From Pyrinomonadaceae bacterium (GTDB lineage Bacteria > Acidobacteriota > Blastocatellia > Pyrinomonadales > Pyrinomonadaceae): a stretch of 64,000 nucleotides of DNA. The notes under the pieces were generated by a model, which saw only the letters and a program-made list of their open reading frames with translations, was not told the origin of the DNA and did not search any database. The position numbers and the translations under genes are program-made. Of the stretch, positions 24,896 to 32,582 are shown one piece after another. The stretch lies in the NCBI GenBank assembly GCA_036277115.1, contig DASUNM010000023.1, positions 1,302,001-1,366,000 of the forward strand, read 5' to 3'. The stretch's first letter is position 1, and each line of letters begins with the position of its first letter.

Positions 24896-25957
24896 TTACG
24901 GGTCGAGCTTGCGAACGTTGCGCCCGCCGCCGTAAGGATCAAGATTTCGGGCAGGGTTGCTCGCCGGCGGCGGACTCACGCTCATCGGTGGTGGAGTTGA
25001 TCCACCGGGATTGCCCCCACTCGTGCCCCCGGGATTGGAACCGCCGGGACTTGAATTGCCTGGATATTGGTTGTTGACCACGTTACGGTTGGAATATCCA
25101 TAGCCACCACTGCAACACCCTCCGCGCCAATAGTAGTTGCTATAGCCATGACCGTACGGTGACGACCACCCGTAATAAAAAGGCATGAACGTGTAGCAGC
25201 CCGCCCGCGGACTGTATGTCCACAAACCAAAACGTTGCGGCCCCCAGAACCATGAATCCCAACCGCTGAAGCTTGAGAGAAAACCGTTGAAGCTTCGGTT
25301 CATGATCCTCATATTGGCCTGGGCCAGCAGCTGCGCTCGTTGCTTACTCCAGGCGTCGAAGTCGTCTTTGTCCTTGTCCAGTTTGGCAATAGCCACCAGG
25401 CCGTTCGTCAGCGTTACGACCTTTCCACCTTTGACGATGTCTGTCTTGTCGGGTCCAAAACTCGCGCGGCCTTTTCTTACAGCCATTGCGGCGGAATCCG
25501 GCCGCACATCAACGCGATAGACCCCACTACGAACGATGGTGAATTCGCTATGCTGTGTAACGACTTTAATCCCCAGATCCATGTCAGCGACGCCAGTGGC
25601 TTCAATAATCGCGCTGCCCTTCAATAAACGGAGACGCAGGTTCTCGAGCGAGATATCCTCAAATTCAAATTCACTGTTCTCGCCCAGCCTGAGGTACGAG
25701 CCAGGATTCAGCAGGATTTCTGCGTTACTCGAGGAGAGGGTCGTGACCGTCTCGCCGACGGCGAGATTATCAGTGCTGGTGAGCACCTGCGGCTGCTGCC
25801 CTTTTCGTGTGACTCTCACCCTCCCGACGACGGTGTTTACGCCGCCGGCTTTGGCCGAGATTCCGAATCGCTCACGGTTCTGCGCGGCAGCCAGCGAAGG
25901 CAGCATCGCGCAAAGCAGAGCAGCAGACATGATGACGATGTATTTTGGATTCCTCAT
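24896..25957 (-). CDS. Secreted FecR-domain protein with aromatic and Gly/Pro-rich C-terminus
   Basis: A 353-residue exported protein. A signal peptide ends at AAAQ (residues 1-26). Residues 35-190 form a FecR-like beta domain (RVRVTRKGQQPQVLTSTDNLAVGETVTT, then GSAIIEATG and VRSGVYRVDV). The rest contains a Trp/Tyr/Gly-rich segment with a Cys pair (GGCCSGG) and a Pro/Gly/Ser tail. There is no membrane helix or sigma partner, so it is a structural or ligand-binding FecR variant, not an anti-sigma factor. AGAGGAG precedes the start at good spacing. Confidence 0.8.
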   Translation of the reverse strand: MRNPKYIVIMSAALLCAMLPSLAAAQNRERFGISAKAGGVNTVVGRVRVTRKGQQPQVLTSTDNLAVGETVTTLSSSNAEILLNPGSYLRLGENSEFEFEDISLENLRLRLLKGSAIIEATGVADMDLGIKVVTQHSEFTIVRSGVYRVDVRPDSAAMAVRKGRASFGPDKTDIVKGGKVVTLTNGLVAIAKLDKDKDDFDAWSKQRAQLLAQANMRIMNRSFNGFLSSFSGWDSWFWGPQRFGLWTYSPRAGCYTFMPFYYGWSSPYGHGYSNYYWRGGCCSGGYGYSNRNVVNNQYPGNSSPGGSNPGGTSGGNPGGSTPPPMSVSPPPASNPARNLDPYGGGRNVRKLDP

Positions 25958-26009
25958 TGACGAACTCCTCTGGGGAGAGGGCTTTGGGCCGTTGACTTAA
26001 GGTGCCGGA

Positions 26010-26015
26010 ATTATA
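26010..26015 (-). promoter_or_regulatory. -10 TATAAT upstream of the FecR-domain gene
   Basis: A consensus TATAAT on the minus strand, 52 bases before the start at 25957. The nearest TTGACT lies 21 bases upstream of it, too far for a standard spacer, so the -35 is doubtful. Confidence 0.4.
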
Positions 26016-26051
26016 GCACCGCCACGCCCCCTGTCCAGTCAAATTAGAGCA

Positions 26052-27746
26052 TCAGTTTGCGAAGTAACCGCGCTTACCGCGCGCGACCGCCCCCTGGCGG
26101 CTTACCGTCACCCGAATCGCGCGCCACGAACCGTCCCGAAGCTTGTTAGTGGGCCGATAAGAAAGCGTGTAAAGCGTTCCCAAATCCGCGACCACTCGAT
26201 CATACGAGCCTGCGAGATCCTCCAACTTGAAGCATTCGTAGAACGCGCCGCCGCCTTCGTCAGCGATCTCCTTCATTTGGTCGTGGGCGAGGTCGAAGGT
26301 GGCTTGCTGAATGTCGCCGGGACTCAGCGGCTCGTAGCTTTGCGTCTCAGTCCAAATTGTGTAGATGACGCCGTCGAACTCACGCGCCTGCCGCAAAACT
26401 TCCTGATAAGTAAGCCGTGATCCTTCTCCGGTCACGTTTGGCATAACGCTGTCCAGGCCGTCGCTGATCACGACGATCGCGTTGCGCCGCGAGTCTTTCG
26501 CCTGCCGAAAAACCTCGTTCATGGCAAACGAGAGCGAATCGTAAAGTTTCGTACTGCCGTCGGGCCGCCTAATCTCTCTGATCCGCTGATGCAGTGCCAC
26601 GCGATCAGTCGTCAGCGGCGAGACGACCGCCTGATCGCCGGCGAACGTGATCACGCCAATGCGATCAAAGGGACGCGCCGCGTCAACAAAGTGAGAAGCA
26701 GCCGATTTGATGAGCTCAACGACGTTCGCCGTCGAACCTGACAGATCGATGAGCAGAACCAGGTTGAAGGGCGCCGAAGAAGACTCAAAATGAAGAACCT
26801 CTTGCGTGACGTTGTCTTCGTACAAACGAAAATCACCCTTGCTCAGGTTGTTGACTCCGCGGTTCGTACCGCGGTCGACGACGCTCACGTTGACGCTGAC
26901 CAACTCAGTATCCACGCGAATCACGTCGTCTTCTGAAACTTCTTCCGGAGTTCCTGAAGGGCGCGCCGGAATCCCTGCGCCTGGTTTCTGCTGACCCGCA
27001 CCGACTAACTCCGGCCGATCCGCCGGCGGCGTGGGCTGTGGCGCGGACAACGTCTCGCGCCGTTCAGGTGCGATAGGTTGCGTACGCGCGGGCACGCCGG
27101 CAGCCTGAGTCTGCGCCCCAAGAACGATGTTACCGGCCTGCGAGAACAAGCGGACCGTGCCGCTTCCCTTACCTAAGCGCGCGCGCAACTGTGGCCTCTG
27201 TGACTGTGAAGCCGCGGCGCTCGGTACCGACGAAGAGACGTTGCCGGTTCGCGATTCGGCGACGAGGGTCGCGTTCGCCGAGTTCGGCACGTCAATGCGA
27301 ATTTCGCCGGAAACAGTTTGGATTAACAACGCTGAAGGCAGCCCGCGCACTTCGACTGAACCGTTGCCGGTGAAGATCGCGGCGTGAGTCCGCGACGGAA
27401 TTCGCAGCTCAAGATTGACGGGCGCTTTTGCCGGGCTTCGAGGCACTCGAACTGAAAGCAACCTGTCCGACGACTCGATGATGGCTGGTGAGCGAATCGG
27501 CTCGCCGCTATCCGTGACGGCAGCGATCGAAACGTATGGCTCGCTCCACACTTCAGCAATGACAACTCCGCGCAGATTTTCAACGCGGAGATTTGCGTTA
27601 CTGGGCAGTTCGAAGCGCAGACTCTGACTTGATTGAAACGGAGTGACTGAAGCTGAGGCGGGGATAAAGCTGAGGACCAGCGCCGCTGCGAGCACAAGCG
27701 CGCAAACGACCAGTGGAGAGCGACGACGTCGTAAACTTCGGGACAT
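26052..27746 (-). CDS. Secreted VWFA-domain protein with N-terminal beta-repeat domain
   Basis: A 564-residue exported protein. A basic N-terminus (MSRSLRRRRS) and a long hydrophobic signal are followed by a DUF4097-like beta-solenoid region (about 40-215, with VEVRGLP and SGEIRIDV turns), a Pro/Ala-rich linker (about 215-265) and a C-terminal VWFA domain. The MIDAS is intact: LLIDLSGSTANVV. VVISDGLDSVMP and the terminal LSYRPTNK pattern match acidobacterial VWFA proteins of unknown function. It is followed on the other side by the pilT-like gene on the same strand, 26 bp away. Confidence 0.82.
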   Translation of the reverse strand: MSRSLRRRRSPLVVCALVLAAALVLSFIPASASVTPFQSSQSLRFELPSNANLRVENLRGVVIAEVWSEPYVSIAAVTDSGEPIRSPAIIESSDRLLSVRVPRSPAKAPVNLELRIPSRTHAAIFTGNGSVEVRGLPSALLIQTVSGEIRIDVPNSANATLVAESRTGNVSSSVPSAAASQSQRPQLRARLGKGSGTVRLFSQAGNIVLGAQTQAAGVPARTQPIAPERRETLSAPQPTPPADRPELVGAGQQKPGAGIPARPSGTPEEVSEDDVIRVDTELVSVNVSVVDRGTNRGVNNLSKGDFRLYEDNVTQEVLHFESSSAPFNLVLLIDLSGSTANVVELIKSAASHFVDAARPFDRIGVITFAGDQAVVSPLTTDRVALHQRIREIRRPDGSTKLYDSLSFAMNEVFRQAKDSRRNAIVVISDGLDSVMPNVTGEGSRLTYQEVLRQAREFDGVIYTIWTETQSYEPLSPGDIQQATFDLAHDQMKEIADEGGGAFYECFKLEDLAGSYDRVVADLGTLYTLSYRPTNKLRDGSWRAIRVTVSRQGAVARGKRGYFAN

Positions 27747-27772
27747 CTGACTTGTCGCTACAGAACCGCCCC

Positions 27773-28972
27773 TTACGGTTCGATCATATCCAGCATCGAT
27801 GGAACCGCAGGTTCGGCCTCTGGTTTTGCGCTCCCGCCCTCCCCGAGGTCACCCAGCCGCAGCAGCAGGTTGCCGTAATTCGATGCGTAAGCGAGTCCAT
27901 CTTCCTTGCTTACCATGCCGTCGCGAATCATCTTTTCGATCTCGCCGTCAAAGGTCTGCATGCCTTCCATATCGCCCTGCTCCATCGCGTCCATCAGCGA
28001 TTTTCCCTCGGACTCGCCGCGTTCGATGTATTCGCGGGTGCGTGACGTTGCTTTGAGAATCTCCATCACGGCGACCCGGCCGCTGCCGTCCGCCCGCGGC
28101 ATAAGGCGCTGCGAGATGATGAAACGGAATGACTGGGCCAGGCGCGTGCGGATGATTTTTTCTTCGTTTTTTGGGAAAACGCCAATGATGCGTTCGACGG
28201 TTTTCGCAGCGTCGATGGTGTGCAAGGTCGAGAGCACCAGGTGGCCTGTCTCGGCGGCTTCCATAGCGACTTCCATCGTCTCGCGGTCACGCATCTCACC
28301 GACCAGGATTACTTTCGGCGCCTGCCGCAGAGCGGCGCGCAGCGCCAACGCGAAATTTGGCGTGTCGGAATGCAGCTCGCGCTGATGAATCGTAGAGTTC
28401 TTGTGCGCGTGCAGAAACTCAATTGGGTCCTCGATCGTGACGATGTGGTAGTACTTCGTCTCGTTGATGAGATCGATGACGGCGGCGAGCGTCGAGCTTT
28501 TACCGCTGCCGGTCGGCCCGGTCACGAGCACGATCCCGTTTTTTAGCTCGACGATGTCGCGCATCTGCGGCGGCAGATTGAAATCCGCAAAGTTCGGTGG
28601 CCGCGTGGGAATAACGCGCATCACGATCGCGTGGGTGCCGCGTTGCTTGAAGATGTTCACGCGAAAGCGGCACAGACTCGGCACGCTGAACGAAAGGTCA
28701 GCCGACCCAACCTTCTCCAAACTCTGGGCAGCTTCTTCGTGACCACCAATGATTATTTTGGCTATAGCCGCGGTCTGCGGTGGGGTTAGTTTGTCCAGAC
28801 CGGGAATGTCCACCGGTTGAAGCTTGCCGACAAGTTCAATTTGTGGCGCGCGGCCGGGCGAGAAAATCAGATCGCTAACTTTGTCGGAAACGGCCAGCAT
28901 CTTCTGAAGAATGCTGCCGAGGTTCAAAGACGCTTGCGGGGCCGTTGATTCTGTAGATTGATTGCTGCTCAT
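27773..28972 (-). CDS. pilT: PilT-type twitching motility ATPase
   Basis: A 399-residue hexameric ATPase that drives type IV pilus retraction. Walker A is GPTGSGKS (152-159), the Asp box HIVTIEDPIEF follows, and Walker B is VILVGEMRDRET with the GEMRD signature of PilT/PilU. His-box residues appear in HLVLSTLHT. No other pilus gene is in the window. PilT, PilU or a PilT-like paralogue cannot be separated by eye. The short C-terminal tail is Pro/Ala/Glu-rich. Confidence 0.92.
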   Translation of the reverse strand: MSSNQSTESTAPQASLNLGSILQKMLAVSDKVSDLIFSPGRAPQIELVGKLQPVDIPGLDKLTPPQTAAIAKIIIGGHEEAAQSLEKVGSADLSFSVPSLCRFRVNIFKQRGTHAIVMRVIPTRPPNFADFNLPPQMRDIVELKNGIVLVTGPTGSGKSSTLAAVIDLINETKYYHIVTIEDPIEFLHAHKNSTIHQRELHSDTPNFALALRAALRQAPKVILVGEMRDRETMEVAMEAAETGHLVLSTLHTIDAAKTVERIIGVFPKNEEKIIRTRLAQSFRFIISQRLMPRADGSGRVAVMEILKATSRTREYIERGESEGKSLMDAMEQGDMEGMQTFDGEIEKMIRDGMVSKEDGLAYASNYGNLLLRLGDLGEGGSAKPEAEPAVPSMLDMIEP

Positions 28973-28990
28973 CGTCTGGATCTCAATCTT

Positions 28991-30289
28991 TTACAGCGCC
29001 TTCACGATAAAGAACGTAACGTCATCATGTGAGCCGAGGCCATCGGTCCAGTCCATCAGGTCCTGGTGAAGAAAATTAATCAGTTCCCGCGCCGGCAAAT
29101 TGCGCGCGCGCCGCACGGCATCAGCCAGCCGTTCGCGGCCGTATTCTTCCCCGTCAGAATTAAATGCTTCGGTGACGCCGTCAGTGTAAAGCACAAAGAT
29201 CTGACCGGGCTGGATGGGCGCGAAGTATTCGTAGTAACGCGAGTCGCGAAACATTCCCAGCGGCACGCCACCGCGCTCTTCAAAATGCGCATCTCCGTTC
29301 GCGTCAATCAGGAACGGCGGATTGTGTCCGGCATTCGAGTACGCAAGCGTTCGATTGGTGGCGTCGAGAATTCCGTAGAACGCCGTGACAAACTGATTTC
29401 GCTCGATCGACTCCCACAGCAGGTAGTTAACTTTCGCCATCGAAATGTGCGGCGCGTAACCGATATGCGACGCCGCGCGCAGGCTGGCGCGCAGAAACGC
29501 CATCAACAACGCCGCGGGCACGCCTTTACCCGACACGTCGGCGATCACAATTCCAATCTGATCGTCGTAGCTCTGAACCCAATCGTAGTAGTCCCCGGAA
29601 ACTTCTTCAGTCGGAAAGTTGTACGCGCTGATGTCGAACCCGGCGAGCTGCGGATCTGTCGCCGGCAGCAACTCGAGCTGGACCTGTCGCGCAATTTCCA
29701 GTTGCGTCTCGAGTCGCTGCTTCTCGATCAACTGTTCGTGCAGCATCACCTTCTCGATGATGATCGCCACCTGTGAGGCCAGCAGCATCAGCACTTCCAG
29801 ATCGTGCTCATCGTAAGCATTAAGTTCATCGCTCTCGAGATCGAACACGCCGATTACTTCCTCGTTCGAGATGATCGGCGCCACCATTTCGGATCGGGTT
29901 CGCGCGCGCGCGTTAACATAGCGCGGCTCTTTGCGAACGTCCGGCGAAGTAAACGGCTTGCCGCTCAAAGCGACGTGTCCGATCAAGCCTTCACCCATCT
30001 TCAGGTGCAGTTCCTGCATGTCGGCGATGTCATAACCCCGCACTGCTTCGGTATGAAAGACGCACGTTTCATCGGGCCCGCCTTCCCACTGCGCGAACGG
30101 GCGCGAGCATTTCACGAGATAAATGCCGGCCGCGTCGTACGGAATCAGCGAGTCCAAAGTGTCCATCACCAGGTTCACAACCTCTTGCAGATCGAGCGAG
30201 CGGCTGATTTTTTTGGTGATGTCGAGCAGCATTCGCAACTTGTCCACGACGGACAATCCTGTTGCTGGAATTTGCGTGGTTGAGGCCAT
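28991..30289 (-). CDS. GAF-domain PP2C/SpoIIE-type protein phosphatase
   Basis: A 432-residue signalling phosphatase of the RsbU type, dephosphorylating a Ser/Thr phosphoprotein such as an anti-sigma antagonist. An N-terminal GAF domain covers about 25-185. A coiled linker (EQLIEKQRLETQLEIARQVQLELLP) leads to the SpoIIE-type phosphatase with metal-binding VSGDYYDW and VIADVSGKGVPAAL. LYTDGVTEA and DDVTFFIVK complete the fold. It lies downstream of an inverted-repeat element that would be in its 5' leader if the TATAAT at 30386-30391 is its promoter. No partner anti-sigma is adjacent. Confidence 0.92.
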   Translation of the reverse strand: MASTTQIPATGLSVVDKLRMLLDITKKISRSLDLQEVVNLVMDTLDSLIPYDAAGIYLVKCSRPFAQWEGGPDETCVFHTEAVRGYDIADMQELHLKMGEGLIGHVALSGKPFTSPDVRKEPRYVNARARTRSEMVAPIISNEEVIGVFDLESDELNAYDEHDLEVLMLLASQVAIIIEKVMLHEQLIEKQRLETQLEIARQVQLELLPATDPQLAGFDISAYNFPTEEVSGDYYDWVQSYDDQIGIVIADVSGKGVPAALLMAFLRASLRAASHIGYAPHISMAKVNYLLWESIERNQFVTAFYGILDATNRTLAYSNAGHNPPFLIDANGDAHFEERGGVPLGMFRDSRYYEYFAPIQPGQIFVLYTDGVTEAFNSDGEEYGRERLADAVRRARNLPARELINFLHQDLMDWTDGLGSHDDVTFFIVKAL

Positions 30290-30313
30290 AAAGAAACTGT
30301 GGAGCGCTCAATG

Positions 30314-30378
30314 ATTGGAGCGCACGCTTCTCGCTTGCCGGGTTTGCCTCCATGCAAGCGGGACGCTTGCGCTCCAGT
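30314..30378. repeat. Inverted-repeat element (ACTGGAGCGC family), copy 2
   Basis: ATTGGAGCGCACGCTTCTCG on the left pairs with the right arm ending CTTGCGCTCCAGT (about 30354-30378). The right arm closely matches the copy at 14846-14921. Confidence 0.7.
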
Positions 30379-30385
30379 CGTTTTG

Positions 30386-30391
30386 ATTATA
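30386..30391 (-). promoter_or_regulatory. -10 TATAAT upstream of the PP2C gene
   Basis: TATAAT on the minus strand, 96 bases before the start at 30289 and overlapping the end of the ImmA-like frame. The -35 is poor. Confidence 0.3.
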
Positions 30392-31013
30392 CGTGCTGAG
30401 TCGTCGCGGCAGAAGCATCTTTATACGCGGCCCAAAGATGCGTGACTTTGATGCGGTATTCGGCGAGCGGCGTACTGACCCGAAAGCGCCGGGCGATTTC
30501 TTCGGCGGTGCGGCCGCTGAACACCAGGCGACGCAACGCCGCGTAGGGCACCAGCGCCGCAGCGCCGACCGCGTACGCCTCCTCTTCGTCCGATTTGTTG
30601 TAGTCGCGGGCGACTGGAGCGCGGGCGCCATCGCCCGCATCCTTACTGAACGCCAGCCGGTTCGCTCGGTGACCGAGAAACACATGCGAAATTTCTTCCA
30701 TCAGCGTCGCGCGGTTCCTTTGAACACCGTGCGCGGGATTCAGGATTACGATGCGCCAGCCGTTCGGTAAAGGCCTGGAGCAAGCGCCACCCGACCAATC
30801 GTTCATCCCGTCCCCTAACAAGTGTTCGCGTGATTCCGCCGACAATTCTTTTATCTGGTCGAAATCAACGACGAGGAGCCGGGCGAACTCTGCGAGAGCA
30901 AACGGATCGAGAGCGTCGTCCGGCCGTACACCGGCGAAGTCCCGCAACGCGAGGGCGCGCAACTCGAACTGTTTTCTTTTTTCCGTCGGAGGGAGGGCAG
31001 CGAAAGCATTCAT
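30387..31013 (-). CDS. ImmA/IrrE-like protein with a degenerate metalloprotease motif
   Basis: A 208-residue protein similar to ImmA/IrrE (COG2856) peptidases, which cleave a regulator on stress or induction. The zinc helix reads MEEISHVFLGH (105-115), so the first His of HExxH is Glu106; Glu107 and His110 remain, and a third acidic ligand may be Glu145. Residues 123-135 (SKDAGDGARAPVA) are encoded by a palindromic element and separate the motif from that acidic residue. Loss of a zinc His plus the insertion suggests weak or no protease activity. There is no paired Xre regulator beside it. The family call is moderate. Confidence 0.7.
   Translation of the reverse strand: MNAFAALPPTEKRKQFELRALALRDFAGVRPDDALDPFALAEFARLLVVDFDQIKELSAESREHLLGDGMNDWSGGACSRPLPNGWRIVILNPAHGVQRNRATLMEEISHVFLGHRANRLAFSKDAGDGARAPVARDYNKSDEEEAYAVGAAALVPYAALRRLVFSGRTAEEIARRFRVSTPLAEYRIKVTHLWAAYKDASAATTQHV
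30612..30642. repeat. Palindromic element inside the ImmA-like gene
   Basis: GCGGGCG (30621-30627) pairs with CGCCCGC (30632-30638), flanked by ACTGGAGC. It is in frame and encodes residues 124-135. The same ATGCGGGC...GCCCGCGC core occurs in the S9 peptidase gene at 44104-44123. Confidence 0.65.
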
Positions 31014-31040
31014 CGGCGTTAGTTTGGTTTCTTGTACGCG

Positions 31041-31117
31041 AAGAAGTCAGTACCGAGAGCGATAGCGACCGGGTGTCACGCTTACCCCGTCGCTACCGCT
31101 CCGGGTACTGACCTCTT
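31041..31117. repeat. Terminal-inverted-repeat element (GAAGTCAGTACC family), copy 2
   Basis: The ends AAGAAGTCAGTACC (31041-31054) and GGTACTGACCTCTT (31104-31117) are inverse copies with one mismatch at the same place as copy 1. The internal arms (31057-31073 and 31085-31101) also pair but have a different sequence from copy 1. Confidence 0.8.
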
Positions 31118-31130
31118 GACCACGACGCTC

Positions 31131-32375
31131 TCAGTTGAAAAGACTGTTCACATACTGCTCGGAATCGAAGACGACGAGGTCGTCAACCTTCTCGCCGATG
31201 CCCGCGTAACGAATCGGCAAACCAAGTTCTTTAGCGATCGCGACGGCGATTCCGCCTTTGGCTGTACCATCCAGTTTCGTCAGAACGATCCCGGTAACAC
31301 CCGCGATTTTCAAAAACTGACGCGCCTGCTCCAATCCGTTCTGTCCCGTAACGGCATCAACAACCAGGAGCGTTTCGTGCGGTGCACCTTCGACTTCCCG
31401 GCCCGCTACCCGTTTCATCTTCTCGAGTTCAGCCATCAAGTTTGATTTGTTATGCAGCCGGCCGGCCGTATCGACGATGAGCACGTCTGACCCGCGCGCC
31501 TTCGCTGCTTTCATCGAATCAAACAGAACGGCCGCGGGATCAGTCCCCTGCTTCTGCTGAATCAAAGGCACGCCGGTGCGTTCGGCCCAAATAGCCAGTT
31601 GATCAGACGCCGCCGCGCGAAACGTGTCCGCCGCGCAAATCAAAACATCGTTGCCTTCGGCTTTGATTCGCTGGGCGAGCTTGCCGATAGTCGTTGTCTT
31701 ACCGACGCCATTAACGCCGACAATCATCATCACGTACGGCGAAATGTTTTCCGGCACGCTGGCTTCCGAAGCGACACCCTGCTTTTCAGCGCCCTGCAGG
31801 ATCGTCAGCAACTCGGACTTGATTGCGTGCTTCAGCTTTTCGATATCATCAATTTCTTTTCGGCTGATGCCGCGACGAACAGTTTCGAGCACGTGCATCG
31901 TCGTCGGCACGCCGATGTCGGCGGCAATGAGAGCTTCTTCAAGCTGGTCGAGCAACTCAACATCGATTTTCTTGGCGCCGGCGAAAACCGTATCGATCCT
32001 TTGCGACAGCGACTCGCGCGTGGCCGATACCGCGCGCCGAAAACGCGCGGAGAACTCCTGCTCCAGCGCCGCTTCCTGCGCCTGCAGTTGCTCAATCGAC
32101 AGATCTAGACCGAGGACCGAAGTCTGCCAACGGGTTGAAGGCTGTGATTTCACAGGCTCTGGGGGCGATGGCTTCCTGCTCGCTTCCGATTGAGCCGGTG
32201 TCGGCGCCAATTCAGGCGCTGTGTTGGGCTCAATAGCGACAGCCGGCATTGACGATGTTGCGGGTGGCGGCGCTGTGCCCGGCTCAGGCGCAGCAGGCGC
32301 GATCGGCTCAGGCGCGGCCGGCGTATTTAGCCCAAGCGACACAAACTCGTCTTTCTTTCTTCTCCAAAAAGGCAT
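31131..32375 (-). CDS. ftsY: Signal recognition particle receptor FtsY
   Basis: The SRP receptor GTPase that delivers ribosomes to SecYEG. The start is set at [11 protein letters not shown] (32375), since a good promoter lies inside the longer frame. An acidic, Pro/Ala-rich A domain (about 15-90) leads into the N domain and G domain. GTPase motifs are [15 protein letters not shown] (G1), [16 protein letters not shown] (G3) and [10 protein letters not shown] (G4). The length of about 414 residues is usual. It stands alone on the minus strand. Identification is firm. Confidence 0.96.
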   Translation of the reverse strand: MPFWRRKKDEFVSLGLNTPAAPEPIAPAAPEPGTAPPPATSSMPAVAIEPNTAPELAPTPAQSEASRKPSPPEPVKSQPSTRWQTSVLGLDLSIEQLQAQEAALEQEFSARFRRAVSATRESLSQRIDTVFAGAKKIDVELLDQLEEALIAADIGVPTTMHVLETVRRGISRKEIDDIEKLKHAIKSELLTILQGAEKQGVASEASVPENISPYVMMIVGVNGVGKTTTIGKLAQRIKAEGNDVLICAADTFRAAASDQLAIWAERTGVPLIQQKQGTDPAAVLFDSMKAAKARGSDVLIVDTAGRLHNKSNLMAELEKMKRVAGREVEGAPHETLLVVDAVTGQNGLEQARQFLKIAGVTGIVLTKLDGTAKGGIAVAIAKELGLPIRYAGIGEKVDDLVVFDSEQYVNSLFN

Positions 32376-32405
32376 TCGTTTTTTTCTGCTAACTAAATTT
32401 TTCCG

Positions 32406-32434
32406 ATTATACGTGCCAGAAACGCTCACGTCAG
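32406..32434 (-). promoter_or_regulatory. Promoter of ftsY
   Basis: On the minus strand, -35 CTGACG (32429-32434), a 17-base spacer and -10 TATAAT (32406-32411). It lies inside the upstream extension of the ftsY frame and so argues for the start at 32375. Confidence 0.65.
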
Positions 32435-32477
32435 CCGAGCATGCACAAAACGCCTCGACGGGAGCGTCCCCGCTTGT

Positions 32478-32548
32478 CGTTTAGAGGCGGGCTACTGCAC
32501 ACCAACCATCGGAACTAAAAGGGCGGGCAGTGGCCCGCCTTCTAAACG
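32478..32548. repeat. Inverted repeat with CGTTTAGAGGCGGGCTACTGC arms
   Basis: Arms 32478-32498 and 32527-32548 match with one substitution and one extra base. The core GGCGGGCTACTGCCCGCC recurs as a half copy at 18496-18520. It separates ftsY from the HD-GYP gene. Confidence 0.75.
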
Positions 32549-32582
32549 CTGAGACGTAGTGTTCTTGTGTGCCGATCCCGGA

